Origin: Vibrio chagasii
GTDB taxonomy: Bacteria; Pseudomonadota; Gammaproteobacteria; Enterobacterales; Vibrionaceae
Direction: 5' to 3'
Assembly: GCF_024347355.1 (NCBI RefSeq)
Contig: NZ_AP025468.1
Location: forward strand, 1-64,000
DNA: 64,000 nucleotides
The translations under genes and the position numbers were made by a program. The notes beneath the pieces are model-generated. The model made no database searches. It saw only the letters and a program-made list of their open reading frames with translations, and was not told the origin of the DNA. Of the stretch, positions 30,977 through 42,200 are shown one piece after another; positions within the stretch are counted from its first letter, which is position 1; every line of letters starts with the position of its first letter.

Positions 30977-33076
30977 TTACTGCCAATATTTGGCAAATCG
31001 CTTGTTGTAATCAACGAGCAGTGCATTTACATACTCAGTCTTTTTACCTGGTCCCATGTGTTCAAGAACAACAGTACCTCGGTGTTTAATCTGAGCAATC
31101 CACCAGCCATCTTTTTTAATTGTGTTGACCATTGGTTTCTTTGGCAGGCTGGAACAGAATTCATACTCTGCCCAAGCAGCATGCATCGCCAGCATTGGAT
31201 TGTCAGCACTAACAGTGAAGTCAAAGTCCATTCCGCGATAATTCATATCAACTAGCCAATAGCCATTGTCTAAACGCTTAGGAGGCGAGAATTTTGGTTT
31301 GTCTTCTGACTTAACTTCTTTTGTCTCGGTTGGTTCTTCGTGGACCTCTGCTTCGGCTTCTTTTGTCGGCTTTGTTTCTTCCTTGGTTGGTTTCGGTTTA
31401 GCTCGTTCTTCAACCTGTTTGGCTTTACCTTCCAATATGGCATCAAGTGACCAGTCGACTTTTAGTGCATCGCTGACAACTTCTAGGTACTGTTTCACCA
31501 TGGCATAGTTTCTGGTACCACCCTTATCATCTTTCCTTAGATCTACAGGTTTAAAGGTACGCCATGGGTCATCCTCAATCATTTGGATAACTGCATCATG
31601 TAGGCTCAGTCGAGTAGAACGGGCGCTAATCCACTCATTGTCGCGCATCGCTTTCATTGCGTCTAAACGTCGCTTCTCGGAGTTGACCTCCATCGGTTCC
31701 CACTTGGCACCAGCATTTTGAATTTTAAACTGCATATAGTGCTTTTGAGCTTTGCTGTCATGGTGACCTAGCAGCTCCTGGAAGAACATGTTCTCGTCCT
31801 TTTTAGCCCAACGTTTATCTTCCTTAAAGAAAAGTTCGAATACAGTCTTGGCATAGAGGGCACGAGTGTCTTTAAACACCCACTCGCTCATGCGTCTTTC
31901 AGGTGTGATCGGGAATTGCTCTAAGAGGTCTCTGACGAAAGTATTTAGTGGGCCTGCTGTCCTGTTATTGATCAGTTCATTTTTTTTGTAGTGCCTCTCA
32001 GCAGTCAAGTTCTCCAGCTTCGCAATGTTTGAAAAGCTTCTTAGTCGCTTGAGTGCTTCAATAACGATGTCAGCATCCACTAGGCAGTAAATTTCCATTT
32101 CATCGCCCGTAATACCCTCTCTTTTCTTAGCTTGCCCGATGAACTTGAGGCGATGTTTGTCTATTTTCTCAAACTCACCTTGTGCTAACACCTCGATAGC
32201 GCGACGACCTGTAGCAAGAGCAACAGCAGTAGCCAATGCTTCCCAACGATGTGAGGCTGATTTACCCAGCAGCAGCTCTAAGACCTGCATCATGCGAGGG
32301 TAGTCCACTTGAATGGTGCCTTCTTTTTTCTCAATAAGGCTCGCGTGACTCTCTGCGCTTTTATTATCGGTAGAGAACGCATCTTTACGGAGGTGACGCA
32401 TTACTTCATGGTCAATCTTTAGTTGGTCCAATGCAGGGTAAAATTCGCGAGTTTCCTCAAGAATGGAATGAAGTTTTTCTAATGCCGCCGCCCGTTCACC
32501 AGTTTTAAGAGTTTTCAGTGCCAAAATTTCTCTTTCCCATGATGGGAAGTTTTCAGCAATGTGATTAATGACAGAGGCATAGTTTTTGAGATCAGGACTT
32601 ACAGCTTTCAACTCTTTTTCAAAACGGGTAACTTGTCTGATTTTTTCGCGTAATTTATTCCATCGTTCGCGAGTCTCTTTCACCAGGTACCCGTCAATTT
32701 CATTAACCATATAGGCACAATGAGGGTACTTTTTACGCAGTGAGTTTATAGACTTATCAAAGCTGTGGTGTTTCGCTCCGGTCGCGGTAATAGCGTTGCG
32801 AACTTTAGTTAGTGCTTTAGCGGCGCTATCAAGAGATACAGCGTTTGGACCTTTCTGCTTCCTCTTACCATAAAGAGCTGTGATAACCTTTTTCGCTGCT
32901 CGCGTTATAGCCATAGTCTTTGCACTTTGAGTCTTATCACTGGCCTCAATCTCACCAACTTCATCAAGAAGATTAATGATGATCTCATCTACATCAGTCT
33001 TCCCCCTACGCTTTTCAATGACGTTATTGTCAATATAACCCTTGGAGCTAATCACTATTTCACTATTACCCATCAT
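30977..33076 (-). CDS. telN: Protelomerase (telomere resolvase, TelN/TelK family)
   Basis: A 699-residue enzyme (TelN 631, TelK 640). The active-site set of TelK fits with constant spacing: Arg292 (ATGRRAIEV), Lys317 (GQAKKRE), Lys402 and Arg405 (FKDTRALY), His438 (LLGHHDS) and the nucleophile Tyr447 (KHYMQF); the corresponding TelK residues are R275, K300, K380, R383, H416 and Y425. The first ~250 residues are the helical N-terminal core. A Lys/Glu/Pro linker (~550-600) leads to an extra ~100-residue C-terminal domain. It cuts the palindrome at 33215-33252 and rejoins strands as hairpins. GAGGT precedes the tandem ATG. Confidence 0.95.
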   Translation of the reverse strand: MMGNSEIVISSKGYIDNNVIEKRRGKTDVDEIIINLLDEVGEIEASDKTQSAKTMAITRAAKKVITALYGKRKQKGPNAVSLDSAAKALTKVRNAITATGAKHHSFDKSINSLRKKYPHCAYMVNEIDGYLVKETRERWNKLREKIRQVTRFEKELKAVSPDLKNYASVINHIAENFPSWEREILALKTLKTGERAAALEKLHSILEETREFYPALDQLKIDHEVMRHLRKDAFSTDNKSAESHASLIEKKEGTIQVDYPRMMQVLELLLGKSASHRWEALATAVALATGRRAIEVLAQGEFEKIDKHRLKFIGQAKKREGITGDEMEIYCLVDADIVIEALKRLRSFSNIAKLENLTAERHYKKNELINNRTAGPLNTFVRDLLEQFPITPERRMSEWVFKDTRALYAKTVFELFFKEDKRWAKKDENMFFQELLGHHDSKAQKHYMQFKIQNAGAKWEPMEVNSEKRRLDAMKAMRDNEWISARSTRLSLHDAVIQMIEDDPWRTFKPVDLRKDDKGGTRNYAMVKQYLEVVSDALKVDWSLDAILEGKAKQVEERAKPKPTKEETKPTKEAEAEVHEEPTETKEVKSEDKPKFSPPKRLDNGYWLVDMNYRGMDFDFTVSADNPMLAMHAAWAEYEFCSSLPKKPMVNTIKKDGWWIAQIKHRGTVVLEHMGPGKKTEYVNALLVDYNKRFAKYWQ

Positions 33077-33214
33077 CCCGACCTCATCAACTAGAAAGTT
33101 ACTTAATAATAAATGTTACTCAAAACATAGTCAATAGTTACAATAAAATAAATATCATATAAACGTTACTTTTTGATAAATGGTATGTGATATAGTTATT
33201 GTGATGTAACGTTA
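33077..33214. promoter_or_regulatory. Protelomerase upstream region with iterated GTTAC boxes
   Basis: GTTAC/GTTACT occurs at 33098-33103, 33115-33120, 33137-33141, 33165-33170 and as back-to-back GTAACGTTAC at 33206-33215, that is six boxes in 118 bp. The last touches the telomere palindrome. Such flanking repeats may be protelomerase- or regulator-binding sites, like the repeats beside N15 telRL. The interval is very A/T-rich and non-coding. Confidence 0.6.
33106..33134 (-). promoter_or_regulatory. Protelomerase promoter
   Basis: On the minus strand TTGACT - 17 nt - TATTAT, an almost consensus sigma-70 promoter; the start would be near 33099, about 23 nt before the ATG. One GTTAC box lies in the spacer and others lie at each side, which points to autoregulation. 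Confidence 0.75.
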
Positions 33215-33252
33215 CAAATCACTAATTATTTACGTAAATAATTGGTGATTTG
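33215..33252. other. Telomere resolution site (hairpin-telomere palindrome)
   Basis: A 38-bp inverted repeat centred between 33233 and 33234 on TACGTA. Of 19 base pairs, 18 match; the exception is T33223/G33244. The left half reads CAAATCACTAATTATTTAC and the right half is its mirror. It lies 139 bp upstream of the protelomerase start, the same placement as telRL beside telN in N15, whose centre is TACGCGCGTA. The window's inverted duplication turns round exactly here, as expected for the closed end of the linear plasmid. Confidence 0.85.
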
Positions 33253-36200
33253 AGCAGCTGAAGAAGGCTATAACACAGCAAATCTATATGCTACGAGGAA
33301 GCAGAAAAGTCCCAAACGCTGTATCTCTTGGTTACATAGCGCGACAAAGCACTAACTAAAAGTTCGCAACGCCATTAACGCGACTGGCAGCGCACCACCA
33401 CGCTCTGACAAGTCTATAAGCTCTACTGCGTAGAAATCAACCTCATTGTGCCTATATGGTTAACTGCAAGACAGGTACCTGGTGAAGCGACTCGTACCTT
33501 GGGTTAATTACGAGAAAAATCGAAAAGTACCCGTTTTGAAAAAGATTCGAAACCTGCAAGACCTGATCTCAAGAGCTGTGCCTCTATCATTAATCACATT
33601 GCTGAAAACTTCACATCAATGGGAAAGAGAATCACGGCACTGAGACTCTTAAAACTGGTGAACAGGCGCGGCAATAGAAAAACTTCATTCCCATTCTTGG
33701 GGCTCGCGGGTCCACCCGGCATTGGACAGCTAAAGAGTGACCATGTAGTAATGCGTCACCCGTAAAGATGCGTTCTCTACCGATAATAAAAGCGCAGAGA
33801 ATCACGCCAGGTATTGGAAAAAGAGGCACCATTCAAGTGGACTACCATCGCATGAGGCAGGTCTCAGAGCTGCAACTGGGCAATCGGCCTCCATCGTTGG
33901 GAGCAGTGGCTACTGCTGTTGTCTTGCTGCAGGTCGTCGCGCTATCAAGGTGTTAGCACAAGGGTGAGTTCGAGAAATAGACGGAGCATCGCCGCAAGTT
34001 CATCAGGCAAGCAAAAGAGAAAGAGGGGTACGGGCGATGAAATGGAAATTTACTGCCTAGTGGATGCTGACATCGTTATGTGGAGCACCAGCGGCTAAGC
34101 GGCTTTAGAAACATTGCGAGAGCTGGCACTTGACTGCTGGGAGGCACTGCAAAAAAATGAGCTGATCAACTAACTGGGACGGCGAGCGCCATTTAAATAT
34201 ATCGTCAGAGACCTCTTAGAGCATTCCCGGTCACACCTGAAAGACGCATGAGCGAGAGGGTGTTTACAGCTTCCCTCGTGCCCATCCTGAGACTGTCAGT
34301 CGAGCACTGTGTTTAAGGAAGGTAAACGTTGGGCTAAAAAGACGAGAATGTTCTTCCAGGAGCTGCTAGGTCACCATGACGGCAAGCCAAAAGCGTGCAG
34401 TTTAAAATTCAAATGCTGGTGAATTTTTGAAAGTGAGGTCAACTCCGAGGAGCGACGTTTAGGCACAGTGAACATTCGCGACTAAGTGGATTAGCGCCTT
34501 TTTTTAAATATCGGCTGAGCCAACCCCTGTTTGTTACTTTAATGTGTTGAGAGACCCATGACATTTTTTTTTTTTTTTTTTTTTTTGCGATCGGTGATGA
34601 TGGGGTGAGCGCCGAAACTGTGCCGTGATAGTGGCCAATTTGTCGGCTATTCAATAAACGGCTGGTCACTGATGCCATGTTGGAAATTAGAGAAAAACAA
34701 CAGACGAAGGAGCCACCCAGTAAACAACCCAGAGAGAAAAACAAAACAGGCAAAAAAAAAAAAATCATAGCCCCAGCCCCCCCCAACCAAAAGAAAAGAG
34801 TTAAGTCGGAGACAGGCAATTCTCGCCTCCTACTTGTTTAGACTGGCTGGTAGACACATTTTAACAAGATATCGCGGGATCGACCCAGCCCCCAACCATA
34901 CGCCGACAATACAAATGACGATACAATTTTTATTTTTTTTTATATTCTCCCGGCTAACCAGATAAAACAATGAGTCAGCACAATTTAAAAGAAAGATGAG
35001 AAAGCAGTGGTTATAGATATTTAGGGTGCTGTTATTTAGCCTGGCCAGGCCAAGGAACCCCCTTGGTAATCACCCCACATAGTTGATTACAACGAAGCAG
35101 TGTTGTTTTAAACCCAGTGAAATCCCAAAATATGATCACGGACCGGGTAAAACCGCGAGATGAGCGATATTGCCCGTGTGTCTCGTCAATTCATCTGACT
35201 TTGTTTTTATGGTCATATCTCCTCTTTTTCATTCCACATGTCGCTAATTGAGTTGGCTATAATTGAAGCCATGGCGTCATTGCAGGCGGCCATGCATTAT
35301 CAGACACAGCGGGATCGGTCGGCACAGTCATCTGAAGATATTTAGTTCTTGTATATGTTTATGTACCCATCTGTCGTGCTAGGCATATCGTTGCAGTGAT
35401 TCTTTGTTGGGCTGTGTACACTTCTAGCCATTATCTTTCGATTGTATTAAATTCTGTATAGTGACTGGCGCTACTCTACGGTTCTTTGTATGTACTTGTA
35501 TCGCGTGGCACCATTGCAGGCTGATAACAGCTCATCTTGCCGCTGTTATAATCAGCACAACCCTGCGTTCGGCGACATAGCCCAGGCCATTAACAATGGC
35601 ATTCAATAACTACCACATGTTTCAGACTAAAGTCACTCTCCCATGATCATTATGATCGTTTGTCTCGTTAGGATTATTATTCATATCGATGATTTCTGTA
35701 GATAGTCAAGGCTTTCAGCTCATGCTTCGTGTCAGTTTCGTTATTGTCCATTTTATTACCGCTGAGTAATCAGTAGGCAAGGCACTCCCTCATGACATTC
35801 TCTAGCCCTAGCTGTTCAGTTGCTGTTTCTAAATATGAACATTTCACTTCATATATTACAAGTGTTACGTTGAAGGCGATCATCGTGCTACTGTGTTCGA
35901 CGATTCGTCACATTTCGTTGCGATGTGACCAACAAACTCACTAATATACTGGTCGATCTTAACGTCAGTAGACGGACCAACTTCTTGCGGTTAATTCTGC
36001 GCTCATTGACAGCTGAAGGCCCGCGGAGGTGACTGTTTAGATAAAATTTCGGCACCGAGGTATTCTGGCTACAGCCACTCGGTTGCTTTCCCTGTATCAT
36101 GACCTCTTTCATCTAAACTATTTACATAACTGCTACAGTGCATTCGTACTCCTGTTCTTATTATCTATCAAATTGAGCCAGTTGCAATATCTGTGCCTAA

Positions 36201-39200
36201 ATCTTCGCATAGTTGAGGTGTTTGCGTTCGTGGACGCTGAACAAACGTAAATTCGGCGCAGACCAGCTCATCAATTTCAGTTCCTGAATGCGTAGCAGCT
36301 CAGGCGGACTGGCTTCTAAACTCCGTCTAGCCAGGAAATCATAGGCATTGGCATTCAGCGCAGCTACGCGGGTAATTCCCAGCCATGTCTAACGGTTTAG
36401 TTACTATAGTTCTACTTCATAGGCTGTTACGTTTGAAGTAGATCCCAGTGCTGACATCTCGGACCGGCGTTGAGGCGTCCATGTCATTACGATATGTCGG
36501 GTTCTTCTGCTGTAGCTCAATATCAAGTTCGTCGACAAACCGGTGAGACTTCATGACAAATCTTCTTGGGGCTGCGGCAGAAGCTCGGCTGTCGCGTGAA
36601 GTGTTTCGCGGGCCATGGTCATCACAAACGGAGGTGAGCTGGTGGCCTTTCGTCGCGACGTAGCTGAACCCGTCGCTGATGCATTTCGCCAGCTGCCAGG
36701 GTGGCATCAACGAACGTCACCGGATAATTGCGGGTGAAGGCGCAAATCAATGCGCCGTCGATAACGGCTTACTTCGAATTTTGCTGCTCACAACTTCAGT
36801 GTCTTTGAACTCTTTGTCTTCTTTGTGTGAATTGAGTTACAGGCTCACCTCCTATAAATGGCGTGTAGAGTCGGTTATATTATTCTCATGAATTACAGTA
36901 CTTCGTTGTAACCAGGCATTATCATTTCAATGGTATAATCAGCTCCGAATCTTAGGCTGTATTGTTTCAGTTCAACTCAGCGTTACTGGCTGAAGTCAGC
37001 CAATCTGAAGACCTTTCGGCTGCGCGTTCCAACTGGGGACTGGGTGATCATTGTATCCCGCATCACAAGAGTAAGGCTGACCCTCGTGGGCTAGCTGCAG
37101 GTGATCCACAAATCTCATGTAGGCATCAACCGGATAAACCTTTGCTCGGTAGTACACAGAAACGTAATGTTGCTTCATCCATACAAGAACTCATGGTCTG
37201 GCTAACGATCTGTGCTAGCAATAATAGAGTTTACAACATAATAATGCATATGAGGCTGCAATTTCAGTGTTGCCCTGATCTAATGTCTTGACTTCAGCAG
37301 TATCTTTCATCAGCCATGGATTCTGATAAGATCATGTGTTAGCATGTTTGACAGTGAGCTAGCAGTGATTCACGTGCTGCATTACGGCTTCAGCTTGCAG
37401 CTGGGACCAGCTGCAGCCACAGATCTGTTGTGATTTCATTCAATGTGATGGTGTATTGTTGAAGTCGTTTACAACTACGGTTGAACAGGTGCGCTGCTGG
37501 CTGTGACCGCGTCGGCGGTCGCGTGTGTTGTTCGAGGCTTCGCGGCGGTGCGTTATTGCTGCGGCAGTTGAAGGCAGCTATTTCGGTGCCATCATGTCGA
37601 AATTCGTTGAAACCCAGGCATTACGACCATACGGCGTTGACGGTTGATATCTGTTTGACATAACGAAAGTTTTAGATATTGCGCTCACAGGATGTATCCC
37701 AGTGTAGCACCTATTTGACGGCTAACCCTCAGGCCGAAGCGCGATAATGTCGTTAAAGTGGACTACTCAATATACCCCTCAAGTAGGCATAGGCTTACTC
37801 TTGGGCGCATGATGAGCGGCCTAAGGCTAGCCCACCGGCACCAGCGTTACTGCCATCACGGCGTTTATCGGTGCGTTATCGACAAGGCAAATGGATTCGC
37901 ACCTACTAGTAATTACGGCGGAGACGTCAGCAACTGTAATCATGTTGTTAGCTGAATGGCCATTACGCCAGCTGCCATTGTAGCATGCCTGAAGCATTGC
38001 TGTCACCAGCTGTGCGTTCAAGCCTAGGTCTGCGGCCGCAACTTTCGGTGCATGTATTTGCTATGACCCTTCTTGCCGTTAATATCAATCAGTTATCTTT
38101 GGTCTTTACTCAATTTTTAATTGAGAGAACAATTGTGCATGCTACGGTATCATCACTGGGCGTTTTATTGGATAGCATCACGATCTATCTGCCATTTGCT
38201 TTCTTTCGAGGCATGGACCCGAACCATTTCCCCTGGCCAAATCAACCCAAAGCGTAGTAGAAGCCGTGCGATAAATAACTCGCGGCGTTTAACTTTCTGA
38301 TCGGCTTGCGCTGAGCGTTACTGCTCGCGTTGGCGCGCTCTTCAAGCGTTTTCTTCTTCTTCGCGCTGGTTATCAATTTGGATTAAGACTGCTGGAGTCA
38401 GAAGCGTGACTTCGTTCAAGCCGGTCCATTAGGTGAATCGTAACTGTTCAGGCATTTTGATAGAGTGCAGATATGGTGGCAATGCCGCAGTTTGGCATTG
38501 ACACTGGAGTGAGGAGGGAAGGCGCTGTTCATTTCGGCGTAAGGTCATAGCTGTGGAAATATTCGCTGCCCTACTCTTAGAAAGACATCGGGTCGATGTC
38601 GCAAATTCTGGCCCGGCACCTGCGTCGCTAGCATCTGGGTTCGAACCGGAATTCCTATTTAAAACAATGGCGCGTGATGGGATTTGTTTTTTGGTTGTCC
38701 ATGGTCCGTTGTGGCTACTAAAAATGGAGGCGCCGGTACCTGGAAGTTTCTGTGCTCGCTTGCGCAATAGACCGCTAGGGTAGACCGGCTAGGCTGAGAC
38801 GTTTGATTTATCACTGCTGCTGGCACATGAGCTGAGCCAGCACTGTATCTGCTGTTCGCAAATTCTTTAGGCTCAGTTATGGACCTCGCTGGAGCTAAAA
38901 TCGTCTTTAATGACGACGTTTTTTTATGCCTGACAACAGGCGATCTAGGCATAAGTTTACAGAGCAGAAACTCAGGTTTACTCGATCTGGTTTTTGGCGT
39001 GCACAATTCTGAAGTGTATGGCAACAGCTTCGCTAATGGAGAGTCGTTCGGCTATCCATTGTAAAGCTATCCAAGCTTACAGTACATGAGATTTCATATT
39101 ACATCTTCAGCCAACTATTATAAACGCAATTGCAGAAGGCTACTGCCTTCGTGAGAGACCCATCGCCAATATTTATGAACATGACGATCTATGGAGGTCG

Positions 39201-42200
39201 ATGTATACAACCGGCAGGAAGAGAACAAATTGGAAACCATTCCTTTGTCTTGGTTCGCCAACTTACGTAGGATTCCCACAATGAAAGTTTTGCTTGTGAC
39301 TGGCTCGGGCAAACGATCAGGAAGATTTTCGTCTCTTAAATATTCATTATGCTTACGCTAATCATCTGCTGCTGCTGAGCTGCAGCAGTTATGCTGCCTT
39401 TAGTTCTATGTGAAGATTGAAGTTCTTCCTACGTTTTATGCGAAAGCAAACAACATTAAATAAGACTCAATTCTGGCATAAGTAGGCCCAGAGTTGCTAA
39501 AGATTAGAAGCAGCTGGGTTAAGAGTGGCTAGGCTTACTAGGTTGCACGGTGTCATTTGTAGAATAATAAATATTGAGCATGTCTAGGCAGTGGCGTGGA
39601 AATATGTCTGAAGCTGAAGCCATGGGTGTGTTCGATCTAAACTCTTAATACTGGAAATGGAAGTCATCACCAACAGTAGGTGAAAGTGACTCACTGAAAG
39701 GTTACGTGGAGTAATGGAATGTCGGGATACGGCGCAGGATTTGGTCATTGTTATCAGCGATAACGAGACCTACTGAACGAAGAAAGAACGTCGGCGCGTG
39801 CATTTGATAATTATTGCCGGTTCTGGTCAAGTGAACTGGTGAACCGGAAAGCGAAACGCTTTACGGCACCTGAATGAAGCAGTCGGTGCTGAAGGTGGAG
39901 CGATTGATCAGGTTGAACACACCGCTGATTGGGTCCATGCCTTGGATGGCGCTCTTCCTGAGCCGCTCTGACCCGAGCAAGCGATGAACGGGTTTGTACT
40001 TACTGTGACACTTCATCACTGGATTCGGCAAATAAAGAGGATCAGTTAAATCGGCATGCCTATTTCTCGGACTGTGATGTTTGCAGAGATCAATACATTA
40101 ATGAATCGGAATGATCGACTGAAACATTTGGCGATGCTCTGATTTACAGCGTATACTGTGAGTTTAGTCTACTAGCGACTCGAGAGGTAGATCGACTGTA
40201 CGAAACTCGGTATTTACCTGCTATTATTGCGATGGCTGCTGTGCTGACTCAGTGTGATAGGGACGTTGCGCGTAAGCTGACAGGGCGAAGGGTAAGGCGC
40301 TGTTAGATGGTTCCCAAATATGAGACATATTCGGCTGTGGTGCTGGCGACGGCAGAACCTGCTCGTCTCCTAAAATATCGACGAGAGAAAAAGGGCCTGT
40401 CTCGCTAGGGATCAGAGGCATCGATTGTGACAGCTCGAGCAGTCAGTCGCCGCTACCGATCAAACTTACGCGGATTGTGCGACACAAGGCAGAACATATT
40501 TCTGATTGACGCTGAGGGTGCGGCTCCCAACCGTGTTGTTACAGGCGTACTGATGGTTACAAAGGCGGGCCGGGCATCAAATCTGCGAGAGTGGAACGGT
40601 GCTGCCAGCGCTGTTGGCTTGCCAGCGAAGCAGGCGTGATGCTGGTAAAGGCCTGCTGCCTAGCGCATATTGCAGAACTGGCTGGTAAGCCAGTGCGTGG
40701 TCGGCGGCTGGGCTGCCGAATGTTGGTCGATCAGCAGGAGAATTTGGACCGTGACGAACAGAGAAGCCGCGGCTGAAATGGGCGTGCCACTGGCCGGCAT
40801 TCGGTCTGCGGCCAGAAAGCGAAGGCTGGTGAAGATGGCGACATAACTGACGTGGCAAACAATTAATAGCGATGTGTCTAACAGGCCTCACGCCAGCTGC
40901 ATTCACAGAGCGATGCGGTGATTGCGTTCTGGAGTTTGTAGCTATTGGCTGGTGCTCACGCATGTGTGGAGGCATTGATTACGACAAGCAGAACGAAGCG
41001 GCGGAAATGAGCTACATAATGCCAGGAGACCAAATATGAGAGTTTTTCAAGTGTGCTCAGCAATGGACTATACCGAGAGTCAGGTCGGCAAGCGTCTGGA
41101 GTAGTACTTTGCTGCTGAACATTTGAGCAAGAAGCCAATATTTATTTGCATTGTTGGATTCTTAATCTAACCTCTGGTACGGACTGAAGCCAAATTGCGC
41201 AGTGATGCTATTGGTGCATCGGCACGTGTTGGATGAAAACGTAACTCGCCGGCAGGTATGGTGCCATTCTGCCTCTCTGGATGACACCTCCAGCTGATAT
41301 ATAACTGAGTGATGAGTTTCCGGCGTGAGTGGTTTTGCTGGTGATGCAGTGGCTGCAAGAAAGAGTGTAGATGAAATCTTGGCACATGGTCACTATCGCC
41401 AAAGGCAGGCGTTAGATAAAACGGCAGTCTAGAACCATTGTACGGCCATGACAGTGGTGGACCTTGAATCGTACTTTCTGGCTTGGAAACACTGTTTGAA
41501 GCAGATCGCTCGTATTGTTTGGTTGAGTTTGGCGATGTTGTGAAATGTCCGTGAACTGATGTTGCGGTGTTATTCAACCAGTTCAACCAGACCAGTCATG
41601 TTGACTGAGCTATAAACGTACAACTGGTGAAATAGCACCGAGCAGTTCGTTGGATCGGTTGCCGGGAGGTTAAAGCAGCGTCGTCGCATATCATTCTTCG
41701 ACAGTTCTCAGATGACTTACACAGCACCAGGGTGGGTAGTTTATTGCACTCAGCGTCAATCGCGGCGGTACAATCGATGTAGCGATCAGCCGCGTGGAAT
41801 GAAGCTGTAGCCAGGCGAGAGCCGATAGTCGACGAAGGCAGGGCTGAGACGTCTTTAATATCTGAGCGGTTGAGCGTGAGTTAATGCCATGTTTCAAGTT
41901 AGCTGGTCGACAACATATAGGCGTGAGCTGAGGTGCAGTCGTCAATGCAAAAACTGGCACGGATGCGGCCCCTTGTTACATGCATAGCTTAATCTGTGCG
42001 TGTTAGCTTATAGGCCTGTGCCTATTCTCGTACGGTGGGTAGGCAACAGAAGGCTTTAACTTATGAGTGTGAAGTTGACGGCAAATAGGCGATGTCGAGA
42101 AGTAAGGCACGGCAGTCGAGAAAGTGGCGGCTGGATGACCGTTTGCAACGATTTGTTTACCGAGACTTGATTAAAGACAGTAGTGAAACAGCTGCGGCGT

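Noticed and set aside
30977..33076. Tyrosine integrase for chromosomal integration
   Set aside because: The Arg/Lys/Lys/Arg/His/Tyr spacing, N-terminal size and adjacent palindrome fit protelomerase. No attachment site or tRNA target is seen.
34563..34586. 24-base T-run and nearby A- and C-runs (34750-34795) as possible functional homopolymers
   Set aside because: They lie only in the corrupted arm and have no counterpart in the clean arm, so they look like base-calling artefacts.
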